Counted from the stretch's first letter, positions 49,281 to 63,963 are shown. The stretch: DNA of 64,000 nucleotides from Dasyornis broadbenti (GCA_013397935.1 VZRN01004657.1:1264743-1328742), one strand, 5' to 3'. Notes: a model not told the origin generated them from the sequence alone. Numbers and translations are program-made.

Positions 49281-52200
49281 GCAGCATTCTTTATTCTTTT
49301 TGTCCCTCCTGTTCTGCTGATGTGTATGCTTTCTGTCCCTTATTCCTGCACAGAAGCGATATCATGCTGCGCCCTTGTAATTCTCACTGTTCCTTTATAT
49401 CTTACAGAGAGGTTTCAGACCTTGCTTTTCAGTATGATCATTAGGGACATACTATGATTACAACAGAGAATTTCTCTGATAGAAGAAAAATACGGAGTTG
49501 ATTCTATACAAATTAAATATAATTTAGCTAATGAAAAAATTATTGTAGATATGTAATTGTCCAAGGTTTTTTTTCCCGCAGAGGACAACTGGGTTTTGGG
49601 ATCATAGCATATTTCTCCTTCAAACAAGCTTTGTTAGCTTAGTCTGAGGGAGCTACCTTTTGAATTTGTGGTGATTTGGAATGTTGTTCTTTTTCTTGTG
49701 CTGATGATGGGTAAAATGATGAATGTAGACATTCTAAGAATTTCTAAAAAATTTAAGAGTAATTCAGTTGTTTATTTTCAGAAAATTAAATCCATAACAA
49801 TAGAATCAGCACAAAAAGTAAACTGGGTATTTCACATGCCATATTGTTCTTGTGTGTGACTCTTCCGGTATTACCATAGTTAAGTAAATGAGATGAGCAA
49901 TGATTCACAGGGCAACTTATTAGTGGGATATTGGACAAACCTTTAAGAGTTGGAAATAAACAGTTATTTTCTCACTGAAATCAGCAGAGTGTTTCTCAAC
50001 AAGTAGGCTAACAAGTAAACACAGAAAGACTATTTCTTGAAGCAAATGTATTGGAAAGCACATTTGAATTTGCCTTTTTCTTATCTACATTTCCACTTAA
50101 GCAGTCAAGATTTTGGCTCTCTGAGACATACTTCTTTTGGATTAGATTTGTTGTCTGCTGCTAAGTAATGTCTTTCTATGGAAACACTATAATAGAGAGG
50201 TCTTAGGGTGCAGTGTTAGAGGCATGGAAAGATTGTGAAATGATGCTTGTCTTGTGTTGGCATCAGTTTGGAGCCCTGCTAATCTGCAGAAACTCAGGTA
50301 GTGGCTTTTTCTGGTTTTGGTCCTGTATTTTTAGATGGCATTTTCAGTTAAAACAACAACTATACAAATATGTGCTTCTATCTAAAGTGTTTGCTAAAAA
50401 GCATTTTCCAGTGGAAAACATTTCAATCTCTAAACAGAATTCCTCTAAAAACTTGTCAGATTGGTTTTGGGCATAAATACAGTATAGTAAAAATTTCTAA
50501 ATTTGGTAACAGCTGTTGTTGCAGATACAAAAATAAAATAAAAGAGAAAGAAAAAAAGAAGAAAAAAGCCATCAGGTCTTTGTACTGTTGCAAAGGAGCT
50601 CAATAGCATGGATACAAATGATGACCAGTAAGGGATCAGAAAAACATCTACACAATAAAGACCACAAACCAAAATGAAGTGAAAAAACACATTTTCCATC
50701 CAACTTAGAAAAAACCCCAAAGATAGATTTATTTACTTTTCTTTCCTAATATGAAAGCTATTGATCTTTCATACAAAGGCCTTGGAGTTTTCCTCCAAAC
50801 TTTGCCCCTAGGGACAAAGGTTTAGACCAGCCCTATGCATTAAGAGATTGATAGAAATAGGGAATTGGGCAGACTATCCATGTCCAGTGAGTGTTAATGC
50901 CAGAAATACTGAAGCTGAATGTTTAGAGCTAGTTACCAGTGAACAAACAGCTAAAGTTGCACGGAACACAGGCAACAGCACAGCACAAGTAAACTGAAGA
51001 AGTCTGTTCCCCTGTGCTTCCTCATCTGAATCCATTCATCTGGCATCCCTCCTCTTATCCAGACTATCACTCCTATGTAGTCTTACACAGCTGCCCTTAG
51101 CGTAACTAGCTGGTAACAGTTTGCTGAGAATTGCAGTGAACCTCCTCATGCTGAGCTGTGTGCAGCTGTGTCTGGACTCCCGCAGGTGCTTGGTGCTTCT
51201 AATTCAAACCTAGTTCAAGAACCTGTGGGCTGGACAACACGAGCCCTTGAGACATAAGCCATGCTGGCACAGCTAGTCTTTGTTAGCCTTTGTCTTTTTG
51301 CTTGTTTTTTCTCTTTTGTTGAGTCACAGTTATTGAAGAAATGCACTTACAGCTGTTCCAAATCAACACTGTAGGTTATTCAGGTGTTGTCACTTGCTGG
51401 GGAACGGAAGGTTTCTGATCTTTCAAGGCAAACAGGAATGCAAAATTCCCAGACCCTGGCATTTATGGTATGTCCTAAAGTTGACATGCATTTTTGGAAA
51501 CAGATGTCTTCGCAAGACAGGTAAAGGTGAAACTAGGGGGTGGGCCAGGACTGCTTCCACATAGGATGGAATATAGATCCTGTGTATAGGTCCTGCTCCG
51601 TACAGAGCAGAGTACACTCAGTCTTGCAGATGGAAGTGTAGGAAGTATGCTTAGAGGATTAAAGCAGCTAAGGTTAGAAAGATGAGTTTTGTAAGTTCTT
51701 TGCATACATCTAGGTTTTTTAACATTTCAGCATTGCACACAGTCTAGTTGGATATTGGTGAAAAGTGTTACGTTTTAAATAACTGAATTCTATTTGAGTA
51801 TATATAATTTTAAAATTCTGTTGACTAAGGTGTACATGGAGATGTACACCAGCAATTTTTTCAGATGTTCATCACTAGTGTAATTAATTTGCTTGGTTTT
51901 GTTGTGAATGTTACTGATCTTGCTGCCATGGAGAATTCAGAGTTGGAGGAGGGCAGTTGAATGACAGATTGGATGATGAGAAACAATTACAGCAGGTTTC
52001 TCCCAGTGAAGGCATAACTGCAGTCTGTTAAATTTCCTAGGTCTTAAATGTTCTCTGACATATCTCCAAGCTTGATGCTAGACAAAATTTGCAAAAACAG
52101 CAAAAGCATTGTAAGCTTTGAATTTTGCTCTATGAACTGATTTGCCCCACTGAACAAAAGATACTCTAAGCATATCCTATGTAAAGGAAAGACAATTTTC

Positions 52201-54947
52201 TTTTTCGATAAGGTGGCTGACATTCAGAGAACTGAGCTCACCATTTAATCTGCAGAAGATTTCCTGTGGAGATTTCCAATGTCTAACCTAATCTAAGTCA
52301 TTCACATAACCTTTACAATGCATACAATTTAGCACTCACACAACACTTTTACAGCAAGATCATGATAATAATAATTCACTGACTTGCATAGAGAGAACAC
52401 CTCATACAGTAAGAACAGGACCATCTTTTAATTGCTTTTGTGGAAAAGTTTCTCAGTTTCTCAGGAAAGGAGAATGTGGGACTACAGTATATGTGCTCAA
52501 TCATCAAATCCAGGCATTGCTATTACCACTCTCAGCTTTAATCCTCCTGTATTAAATTCAGTTTTAAAAACTATTAAGCGTCATGTTTCCAGCAAAACTC
52601 TTAAGATGCAGTCCTCTCTTACCTTGCTGCCTGTTTTACTGAATTGGATTAAATGGCAAGACTCCAGTGAGACCAGAGAGAGATAAGTTTTCACGTCAAG
52701 ATATGCAAACCTTTGTTTGCAAGAGATGTTGTAACTCAGACAAAAAAACCCCCCCAAACTAGTTTACAATACATCAGATTGTTTCATTTTCCAGTGTTTT
52801 ATTTAAAGTGTTTAAAACTTAATTAATCTCAACAGTAGTAGGGTAACAGAGAATAAATCTCTCTGAATGGACTCTTGATGGCAATTTCATAATCACTGAG
52901 CTTTTAATTATTAACACTCACTATACTTAAGAAACAAGTTTTCATTAAACAATTGATCAAGGACTTGATGAAGGCAACTCCTTTGTTTTCTTTATTTTAT
53001 GTTATTTTACTTTGAAGGAGTTAGCCAATGCATTTAGAGAGCTTAAAGTAATGGGGGAAAAAGATACTTTCTGTTTTGTTTTTCAGATTATACTACAGAG
53101 GTCACTTACTGCCTTCTTACTAAGTACATGTTAAGAGTCTCTCTTAGGAAGCAGTAGGGCCTTTGAGGGTGTTTAGGAAGATGGGAAGGTTAATTTTCAT
53201 GTCTATATACAGCTTCAGAAGTTTACAATGAAATCTGTATGTAAATGTTAGAACTGAGAAAATCTGACATTCTGTATTGAACTTCCATTAGCCTCTGGAT
53301 GTTCTAGTTCAAGGAATTTTCAAGGCTGAAACACATTGCTCTTTTGATGTGCAGGATAACTTTGTGTATTTGTTGATAGTGTTGGTGTTTATGGTTGTCT
53401 TTGATATTATTTATTTGTATAACAGTTGTTTATTTGTGTAATACTTCTAAATAAAAAATAAATGCAGTATCATTAAGACAGTATTAAAGATGCAATCATT
53501 TCTGAGTTACTAAACTAATCAGCTCTTTCAGGTAGTGACTGTCTTGAAATACCTCTGAGGTTAGATGCTGTTTTTTCCTTATATTGTAATAATAATGAGT
53601 AGGTTAAACCCATATCTAATTCCTGTTGCACATACCAGTTCACATTTAATTGCTCTTTCTCGATTAGTTGACATTGTTCTTAACATATGTTTAAATCCCA
53701 GTGGATTCAGCTACAAGCGCAATCTCTGAATTTGGTTCTTGACTTGAGTAAGTGATCCTGTAATTTGCCTCAATACCATCCACAGACCCTTATAATTTCA
53801 TATCCCTTCTGTGAAAATGCAGTGAGACTTTGTAATTTTCTGTAGATTGTACTGGTTCATCTTTAGAAAAAGGCATTCCAAAGTAAGGACAAAAGAATCT
53901 CTAATATGGGATACATATTTACTATGTGTTAAAGAAAACAGAAGGAAATTGCAAGTTAATTATCACAGTAATTTGTGTTTGTCTTGTGAATAGTGTGTAC
54001 TTTCTAACTTCACATGTGGATCCTTCACATCCCTAAGCATGCCAGATGCAAATGTGAAAAATCAGTTAAGCCTCAGAGTAACACTGCCATGGTACACAAC
54101 AGATGCTCATGCCAAGAATGGGGCAGGGCAGTGAGAAACAAAGCAGAATATAGAATTGGGAATGGCTTACTTAAGCCTAGGCAAATATTCTTTCACCAGG
54201 AGAAAATTTACCTTTTTTGCTAATCAGATTGCAAGAGATAAAATCATGAGTGATTTAGTGACCCTGTCAGTACATTAAACAGTGAATTATGTTTTGTGTC
54301 ACTTTATTCATTGAAATTGTTGAAAAACTGAATCAGATCCAAGCAGCTGTGAGCACTTAAAAATATCTTTCGTTGTCTTCTGGATTTTACAACTTCGTCT
54401 CTCATCTTTTATAGGATTTTTTTTAATATAAAAAACATATAATCATGTGGGTTGGAGCTGTAAATAATCATACATCAATAATAAGTTACTCTACATGCTG
54501 TAACACCACTATATAGTCTGGATTGGTTTGTATAAAGAATTGTTCTTCATTTAATAATGTATCATGCATACAATTAAACTCTCAAAAGAAAAAGCTTTGT
54601 TGCACATTGCAAATGAAAGGCATTCAAAATATATATGGCTGTGAAATACCTGTTTTTTAGCTAGCCATCCATTTTGCTAATATTATTCTTGTGTTTAGCA
54701 CTTGGTAGATATGCTTGAGTACAGTATTTTATCCTTTCAGAAGAAACATATGCAAAGTTATGCATGAATAGTCAACTTTGTATAGTATGATGCACTAGAA
54801 AATCCCAGTGTTTTTTAGTGAAAATGTTTTCAGAACAAGAGAAACAGGTATCTCCTTGCAACTAATGCATCAGGTTTTGTGTCCTGTAACTATATAATAA
54901 GGGAGAAAAGAAAAGCAATATAATGGAATGAGATTGTAAAAAATGCA

Positions 54948-54962
54948 TTTTTTTTTTTTTTT
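54948..54962. repeat. Poly-T run
   Basis: Fifteen consecutive T. Confidence 0.95.
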
Positions 54963-57574
54963 AAGAATGGGATTGATAGTCAGTGATATATGAGTCCTTT
55001 AACTGAGGAGGGAACAAAAAGAGCTACATATTTGTGGAGAGAATTGCAGATGATCTGTTCAACTGCATCTAACTTGTCAAACTACAGGGAAAAGTGCTCC
55101 ACAAATGTCAGCAGAAAGTAATAGAAGGATAGAGCCAAGTCTCACTCTTCATTGAAATGCCTTTGGAAAGATTTTCAGTTTGAATCCGTTTCACAGCTCC
55201 CTTTTGTGACATTAAGTGGCAACAATATTTTTTTGTAGTTTTGTTATGAGTCTATACTGAAGTTTTTATGTTTTCAGGATGATAGTACCCTACCCTGAAT
55301 AAAACATCAAGTAATTCTTCCTTTACTCAGCTTGCTCAAACAGGGACTAATGCTGTACTCTAGTTCTCCATTACCTTGCATCTTGCAGACTTTGCAGAGA
55401 TTATTTTGGATAATGGATGCCCCAGAAGAAGAAAGACCTGATACTGTCTATTCAGCTTGCTTTCCTTGAACTCAAACTTCTTGAGAATCATCCCACCAAA
55501 CTCAAAGAATTTATGAACTGAAAACGGTTTGCAAGAACCCTTGAGACATGGACTTGAAGAATCTCATCAGGTTGTGCTACTGATCAGTTGACACTGACTC
55601 TCACTGGGGCAGCATAAACACTTTCATCACATGTGACAATACAGCATGAAACAACATATCCTTAGTTACACCAACGTAGATGAAATACAGGATGAATTTC
55701 TGCAGATAACAGTAGTAATTTTAAATCAAATTATTTTTGCGGAAAAGAGTTAGGGTGGAAGACCCTTCTCAAGATAGCTTTTGTTTTGTTCTCTCAATTT
55801 ATCAAAAGATACTAGCCAAGCTGTGCATCCATATCGAGTCTGTGTTTTCTGTATAAAGGAACAATTGGCTATTCAATTCACATTTCCTAGAAGATGTGCT
55901 AGTAGTGTCTGTTGTAAGCAGCTCCAAGATCAGTCCTTTTCTTAAAGTGCATCTCTCTCTTAGGGAAACAAAGTATAATTTCATACAAAAATCTTAAATG
56001 ACACCAACTGCAAAAATTTTGGCCATAGAGAAATACATTATGCTAACAAACAAAGAAAAACTAGACTAATACCTCTTTCAATCCCACTACCTGCTCCTTG
56101 CCTCACATGTAAGAGAGAGCAGATTACCCCATTAAAAATGGAAAAAACATCCTAAGTATTTTCTTCAAGTGTGAACTCAGCAACAATAAAATAATCACTT
56201 GCATATCAATTTTAAGTTTATTGTATAATAAAAACATGAGAAACATTTTACAGGAATCACTCAGATTGCAGAAAATGAGGAATTGTTTTATTGTGCTGAA
56301 GCCCTGTGTGTCAACAATTTTATGTTTCTATAACACAGTGTCATTTCTATAATATTGGGGTAATAAAGTAAGTTGCAAAAGAAAGCAAGACAGTCTTGTT
56401 TTCCTCATAGTTTGTTGCAGGAATAAAAATAAGTCTAAATAATGTGTTATAGGGTGAAAATGATGCGAATGATTTCACATTGGTTTGTTACATAGGGGTG
56501 GTACCACCCATCTTCCGGGAAGAAGGCACCAGAAACTCAGTTGCAGGAGAATCATCTCAACAGGGTATCAAGGCTGAAATTTCTGTAAGACCAGGAAAAG
56601 CACTGGTAAAATGTTACAAGTAGATCAAACTGGCACGGGGAATTGGTGTCACACAAGTCTTGGAAACATATTCAGGTAAAAAGATGTTTTGATGGAATGA
56701 GACAAGAGGTGAATTCAAAGGCAGTGCAATGTGTATAGATGTAGAGGACATGGGGGCAGCTTTAGCAGCTACACAGTTTATGAATGTGAGAACTGAAATG
56801 TGAGATGTCAGGAAGGCAAGAAGAGAGATAAACACCTGGGTGAATATTTTCACTAGTCAGATAGAGTGACACAATTCTTAATTACCTCTGGTATATATTT
56901 TACTCTGTGATGCTAATATATTTTGATCCAAGTGTATAGATTTGTAGGCTGATAGTTTTTTAGAATATCTTAAGGTGAACTCACACTGCACAGCAGAGGA
57001 AGCAGTTCTGACAGCTTGTTTTACCATCTTATGTTCCAGGACTACATTTAGTCATCGTATTTTTTATGGGGAGGTCAAATTTTTTTTGGAGGCAGAATCA
57101 GAGACAAGAGAGAGTTGTAAACATACAGCGTTTGCACTAGAATAGGAGTGCAATAAGTGTTTTCTGCTTTTTTGGGGTTTTTTTCTATTTACAAATAACA
57201 GAGGACATTAAATCTAGAAATGACATATGCACTCAAGTTAAGGCCAGCACAATTTTCTTAAGATTACAGGAGTGATGTCAAATTTCTGTTTAGAAAATAA
57301 GACTGCCTCAGAACTAATCTTGAAAACTAGGGTTACTTTTAAAGCCCCTGCATAGTTCCCCTAGAAGTCTAAAACCTACACTTACATCAGCATTTTCATA
57401 AATGTGCTTAAGCCAGGGCCCATGACATCAAATGATAAGGCTTTTTAAAAAAATACTTTAAAAGAGAAAGTTGGGGTGTTTTAATGTCTTCCAGATACTT
57501 AATATATTTTAAAATTGACCAAGGCTTTCCATATGTTATTTTTATAAAAGTATGTTTTAAATAGTGATTACATT

Positions 57575-57590
57575 AAAAAAAAAAAAAAAA
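57575..57590. repeat. Poly-A run
   Basis: Sixteen consecutive A; no retrocopy body is evident to its left. Confidence 0.95.
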
Positions 57591-58727
57591 GGTAATTTAA
57601 ACAACTGGCAGCAGCAAGAAAATATCTGAGAGCAAAGCTGTAAGAAGTTATTAGAAAGATCTTCATCAAATGAGGTCAGTTTGTGTTTCTTAATAGTAGC
57701 AAGTATTCATATTGTGATTTCTTATACTATGGTATTCTTGGCAAACTAAAATTTCACTTGACTTTTTGGCAAAGGTATCTCCATTTGAATTCAGACTAGA
57801 AGGTGTTTTTCCTACTTTCCCTTTTAAATTCATACCCTAGCAGAATCTTCAGTTTGCAAGCCTCCAAAGTATTTTGCATCATTATACTGGACTAGGAAAT
57901 GAACAGGTTCTCTCTTTCTGTTAATGTTAATTCTTTTAAAATAATTGTCCTAGTAATTCTATGCTGTCTATTTCTTACAGATTTTTAAATGGACAAATAC
58001 CAAATATAAGTCAGGCTGTTTAAGCATGAAAGATTTGTTCCCATGTATCAGGTGTTTTATAGCTAAAAAAATGTTCTAGAAGGAAAAATGCAGGCCTCAT
58101 AATACTTTCTTTCCTGATATGTGTTTTTATAATGGGACATTTATTTTTAAATTATCTGAAGACTTAATTTATCTCTTTAAAGAACTTCACAGAGAGTTTT
58201 CACTTTCAAGACCTGGTCTATCCTCAAGCTTTTGTGTGGCACTATTAAACACAAATAGCCACTTACACATTCCAGATGTTCACAGGGGTCCCACTTGCTT
58301 CCTGACAGTTTAAAGAGCTACCAATATGCTCTGATATGAGATTAGTTTCCAGCGACTAAACAGAACTTGACTGAAACTGAAAACAATAAGGAAGAGAATG
58401 TGTTTTAGAAAAGGCTAGTTCTGTATGGATGCTGTATAGGTGCTATTACTTTTTCTTCTATCATTTGAAAGAATATTCTTTGTGAGGAGCAATGAAATGC
58501 ATGAGGGTTAGAATTCTCTGGCCAGGTTCTGTTAGGTATTCCACATACAGGAGGGTTTAATGTTTAAAACAAAATGTACTTACCTGAAGGCACTTGGTGT
58601 TGTGTGGGATTTTGTTTTAACAGAATGATATGGCAATACACTGAAATCAGTGCAATCACAGTGTAGCTGTTGCAATATACAGTGGGATCACAGTACAAAC
58701 CTCGTTCTCACTATTGGCCCTCATATG

Positions 58728-58773
58728 CCATGATGCTGAGCATGATGCTGCCATGATGTTGAGCATCTGCTCG
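58728..58773. repeat. 23-base imperfect tandem duplication
   Basis: CCATGATGCTGAGCATGATG at 58728 is followed at 58751 by CCATGATGTTGAGCATCTGC, a period of 23. Confidence 0.85.
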
Positions 58774-61025
58774 TGCTGGGAAGGAGTATGTGAATTAAAG
58801 TCAGCGCAAGCCCATTACACTCTTCAAAGTTCATTTTCTCAGTGGTTCAGTTTTTACACTCTCTATTGGGCTGAGCTACATATGCACTTAGCTCTTGCTG
58901 GGCTAGCTAAACTCAAGAAGCTGTTCACACTCTTTTGATTAACTCAGGGATAAACATTTACGCAAGCAGTTAATCCGCTGAACTGATACAGGCATTTATC
59001 TAAAACTAACTCTCCAGTCCCTCCTGAGTTCAGTTTTCTTAGCAGCAGTTGTGGTCAGTCACTCCCTACATTCTTCACTCAGCTTCATAGGCATACCCTT
59101 GCCCACCTCATCTCTCATAGGGATTTACTGACCAGAAATCAGAAGGTACTTTTCTTTTAATAAACAGGTTTATTTAAGAAAAGCAGGTGTGGAAAAGAAA
59201 AAAGAAAGGTGACTAAATAAGGATCAAAGGAGCAGAAAAAGTGTGTATATTTATGTACACAAATATAGAGAAATGTAGAGACAGTCAAATTAATAAGATA
59301 CAGCCTTCACACCACATGCACCTTGTAGTGCTATACAAATGAAGATGTCAGTCTGGAGTAGTGGTGTATGTGGTCACAAAGATAAAGAAGTAAAAGCAAA
59401 GTGTATGCTTTAGTTTGTGTATTTTCGAGTCACTGTGATGACCTGTTCATAGCAATAGCTTCTGTATTGGAAAGCCTGACAGAATGCGAAGCAACATCAT
59501 CATACTGCCCACCTTTAAAGAAAATGTAATTGTAGAACAAGTTGGAAAACAGAAAGCAAGTTTGAGTTGTTAAAATTACATCCTTTGGTGTACTGCAGTG
59601 TTCACTGTCACCATCTCACCATCCTACAGCATAACAAAGTGTACATGAACCGCTTATGGTAGGAAGCAGGCTGAAACTCATGTTCTGAGTGATACTCATT
59701 CAAAGTGAGCTGCATATCTGTCATGTCTGTCCAATGCATCAGCAAAAAGCATATCCTCAAAATTATTTTATTAATGTGTGTATTTGGGGAGAGCTGTTCT
59801 CATGAACAGCCTGAAACCTGTTTCTGGCTTTTTAAGTGAGAAATTTTCCCTTTACTAGGAAACCCTCCTTCAGTTTTGTTGCCAAATAAGTGAGGTATCT
59901 TCTTTTCAAAGTCATGTCTTATTTGATTATACACAGTAGTTCCATAAGATTTCATAAGGCACTCTTATCATTTACCCAGGTAATTTAAGGACTGAAAGTC
60001 TTTATTGTGTAAGTCCTAAAAATAGACGTTTCTACTTCTGTCCAAAAGTTTAATTTATAAATGTAGATCAAGATTCTTATTAATATTCTATGCCATGTAG
60101 AGCAAACATGAAGAAAAATTGTTCATGAAAATTATGCCATGAGGAAGTTAAAGTAATGGATCAAACTGTTTCAGTTTCTTGGAAGAATGAGTTAACTCTT
60201 AGAAATGTTACATTTGTTTTTTCTTTAAAATTGGTAGTATGAGAAAATATGAAGAAAAATTTTTATTGTATATATCTTCATATGCAATTTTTCATATTTT
60301 CTGAGTAGAATGACTTAGACCTCTTCAACATTAATTATATACAAGCTATTCAAGTTGGTTTTTTCTTCCTCTTTCTAGATTACAGATACAAAAGAAGGTT
60401 AAATGAGGAGAAAAGGAAGCTGTGGCTTTCTCAAATTTATTACTTTCTTCTTTTCATTTAACACTATTCAGTTTTGTTTTCCATCTGAATCTTTTCCTGT
60501 TCATGCATATTTTTATGCATAAGTTTTCCTCTTGGTGATGTTGCCTTTAAAAAATAAAAAGGCAATGAAAGGATTTTAAAAGTATACTGACTGTACTCAG
60601 CAACCATATTACAGTGTATTGTTGTTTTAAATATTTTCCTTTGAATTTTTAACATTTTTTTGTGTGTGGCTTATAAGTTAAAAAAGAAGGCATGAGAATT
60701 ATTTGCCAGTTTTTACACTAGAAGAAAGTATTCTTGAGTTCAGAGCTGCCTTGGTCATAAATTATTTGGAGTAGTGGTGGCCTGCGTATGCTTTCATATG
60801 GTTTGAAGCATTCTGGATAGTTCAGTATGCAACTGACAAGAAGAATTATTCACAGGTAGCAAGACACTGAAAAGGAAGTGAAAGAGAAGATGGAACTATT
60901 GACAAATACAAAGTAATGCATATTAAGAAAGAAAATTAGTCTTTAGCCTGTATGTGTGAAATCATGGGCTTTGCTGCCACTCAGGAAGGAGATCAGAGAA
61001 TGATAAGGGGTAGTTCTCTGAAAAC

Positions 61026-61472
61026 CCCAGAATTGTTAGGGCTGGAAGAGACCTCTGGAGATCATCCAGTCCAATCCCCTTGCAAAAACAGGTTCACCTG
61101 GAGCAGGTGACACAGGAACACATCCAGGTGGGGTTTGAATGTTTCCAGAGAGGGAGATCCTACGACCTCCCTGGGCAGCCTGTTCCAAAGCTCTGACACC
61201 CTCAATGTAAAGTTGTTCTTCCTTATGTTGCTGTGGAATTTCTTGTGTTTTGGTTTATGGCCGTTGTTCCTTGTCCTGTCACTGGGAACCACTGAAAAGA
61301 GCCTGACATCACCCTCTGGGCACCCACCTTAGAGATAGTTATATTCACTAATGAGATCCCCTCTCAGTCTTCTCTTCTCTGGAATAAACAGGCCCAGCTC
61401 CTGAAGTCTCTCCTCGTACTAGAGATGCTCCAGATCCCAAATCGCTTCAGTGGCCTCCAGTGGAGGGCTATA
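61026..61472 (-). mobile_element. CR1 LINE 3' region (antisense)
   Basis: Reversed CR1 order: CCAGAATTGTTAGGGCTGGA, GAGACCTCTGGAGATCATCC, AGGAACACATCCAGGTGGGG, GACCTCCCTGGGCAGCCTGT, then TTGTCCTGTCACTGGGAACC, GAGATCCCCTCTCAGTCTTC and CTCCAGTGGAGGGCTATAAG. Its internal sequence resembles the 37.05-kb copy, suggesting the same CR1 subfamily. ORFs on both strands over it are remnants or shadows. Confidence 0.93.
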
Positions 61473-63008
61473 AGATGTCAAATAGATGTGAATGACTTGT
61501 GCCTGAGGAGTTACTAAGTTCACCAGATCTTCTAGTTGGTCATTGCGATTGCTGACAGAAGTCTAGGAAGGCATAAGTGACTTTGAATAGATGAATGGAG
61601 CTTTGTATCTGAGTTAGAACACCCCCTCTGCAATCTTCATAAAAAGAGAAATATGTACTGTTGTAGGCAACTACACTCTAAACTATTTGCCATCATGTGT
61701 TATGGACCCAAACAGATGCAGGTTAAGAGGGAATACCCAAATTCAGAGGATAAGTCTTTGCTAAAGTATTAAAGATGACAGTACTAATGTAGCCAGCCTT
61801 TAGCTCAGGGCATCACTACATCCTTGTCAGCAAAGGCCAGGAATGTGGGGAAAATTTACTTGTTGTCTCCTTTGCATGTTCATCTTGGAAGAAACTATGT
61901 GGACTAAATTTTAGTGAAAATTAATATCTTCCAGCACTTCTGTCAACCTATCCCTGTAATAGCATCTTAGATGCCCATGGATTCTTCAGAAGGTGAAAGA
62001 GCTAAAAACCTAAAATTTTATAAGCACACATTCAAAATTCATTTTTGCATCTACGGCATACGTATGCCCTCTCCATTTTCAGACTTTTCCTGTGCTCTAG
62101 GGATTAAAGTGCAGCAGTTTGTTTCAAGGTGTAAAAGTAAGCTTAATAGTCTATTCTGAAACATAAAATCAAAATACTTATTAGTATTGATCAATTAGTA
62201 TTGTTATAACTCTCACTTTAAAAGAGAAAAATAAATGTTCCTGAGCTTTGCTTTTTACATTTGGGATTTGTGGTTGTTAACTGTCTTGTTTTGATTACTG
62301 CCATGTTTAAGAGCTGCTGATTCACAGACAACTGACATGACTTGTTTTTCCTGGAAGTCATCTGTGGCTCTCTTCAGAACAGCTTGTGTTAATTAGACTT
62401 TGAAGTGTCCGGTTGGTGGAAAACATTTTTCTCCTGCTTCCTAAGAAAAGCATCTGGTCTGCTGAAATAAATCATTTGTTAGATTAGTAATCAAGTGCAG
62501 TTAAGTATGGGGTTTTTTTACTGACAGGCCCATTGACTTGCCAGTTCATTTTGAATATTTTTTAAAGTACGTTTTACTTTAAAATATTTATGTGTGAATC
62601 AAAAGCCAGATGTACTTGGATTTTAAATTATGTTTCTGTGGTAGTGGCTTTTGAATTTTTTGCATCATTGATAATTCAAATGAAGATCATGCTATTGGAA
62701 GTTCTGAATAACCACTTAGCTAATAGTGAGACAAGAAAACTTCAATGTGTTATGAAACCAAAAAAGTTCAGAGGTAAAGAAATTTAACTGGGATAAGTAA
62801 GTAATTTGGGTGATTAGTCTTTTAGAATATTAACTACATTTTTACAGTGGCTCACTGTAAAAGGAAAAATAAAACTGATTTTCTACCTTTTAGAATGCAA
62901 TATTACAAATGCAGATGTGTTCAAGTCATACCTATGTGTTTTATGGTAACTGCAAGGAAGACCAGTGTTTGTAACTTCGACTGCCTATCTCTTAATATGA
63001 TTCTGGGG

Positions 63009-63025
63009 TTTTTTTTGTTTTGTNG

Positions 63026-63068
<43 letters not shown>
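63009..63068. repeat. Long poly-T tract with one N
   Basis: T run with a few G and a single unresolved base at 63024, followed by about 40 consecutive T. The length is likely imprecise. Confidence 0.95.
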
Positions 63069-63071
<3 letters not shown>

Positions 63072-63825
63072 GTGGAGTTTTTATTCCTGAAGGCAATGCT
63101 GACAATAGCCTTTTTAATATAGGTAGAGGATTTATGTTACAGGCAGCTGGCTGTGAATGAGTAGGTAAAGCTGACAGACTTGTTCAGATACTTTAGCTGG
63201 TGAGGTGTTAAGTGCAACATCCCTGTCAGGTGAACTAGTACTTTTCAACAGAAAGGGTGTAGATGTGTGCCTGCTTTGAAAGAATAATTAGGTTGCTGAG
63301 GATATTCATTAATAAACAAGAAAATGTTTCATAGTTTGTAGACTTAAATGCTCATGTGTATGGGTAGCACTAACAACAGGAGTAATAAACTACTGCTGTG
63401 ACTGTGGGAAAAGTTCCTCTTTTCTGAAGCAGCATGTATTTCATTTGAATGTTTACATATTTGATAAGAAAATGTAGTCCCTTATGTGGTTCTTCTAAGG
63501 CACAAACCTAAAGCTTTACTCTTTTAATTGATGTGGCATATATTTTCTTCTGAATTAACTTGAGAAAAAGTTATCCACAGAGGGAAGTAATTTGAATATT
63601 TTGCATTTCGCATGTATTCAATCAAACTTTCTTTTTGTTTTAAAATATAGGGTTTTTATAGATAAATGATTGGGTTGTTCCTTATATTATCAGTGAGATT
63701 AAGTTGGTGCTTTCTAGCCAACACTTTTCAGATACTAAGTGTTTTAATTTGAAACACTGTGTTGAGGCTATGGTGTTCACTAGGAATATCTTAATCATAA
63801 CAAGGGCACAATTGTTCATTGAATT

Positions 63826-63963
63826 TTTTTGTTTTGGGCTTGGTTTTTTGGTTTTTTTTTGGTTTTTGGGGGGTTTTTTGTTTTTTTTTTGGTTTTTTGT
63901 TGTGGTTTTTTTTTTGTTGTTGTTTTTTGGGGTTTTTTTTGTTTTGGTTTGGTTTTTTTTTTT
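63826..63963. repeat. T/G low-complexity tract
   Basis: About 140 bases of only T and G on the + strand apart from a few bases, in TTTTGG and GGTTTTTT words. Similar in style to the tract at 11.24-11.39 kb. The Phe/Val/Gly-rich ORF over it is an artefact. Confidence 0.93.

Noticed and set aside
61062..61332. ORFs on both strands
   Set aside because: Lie wholly inside an antisense CR1 copy.
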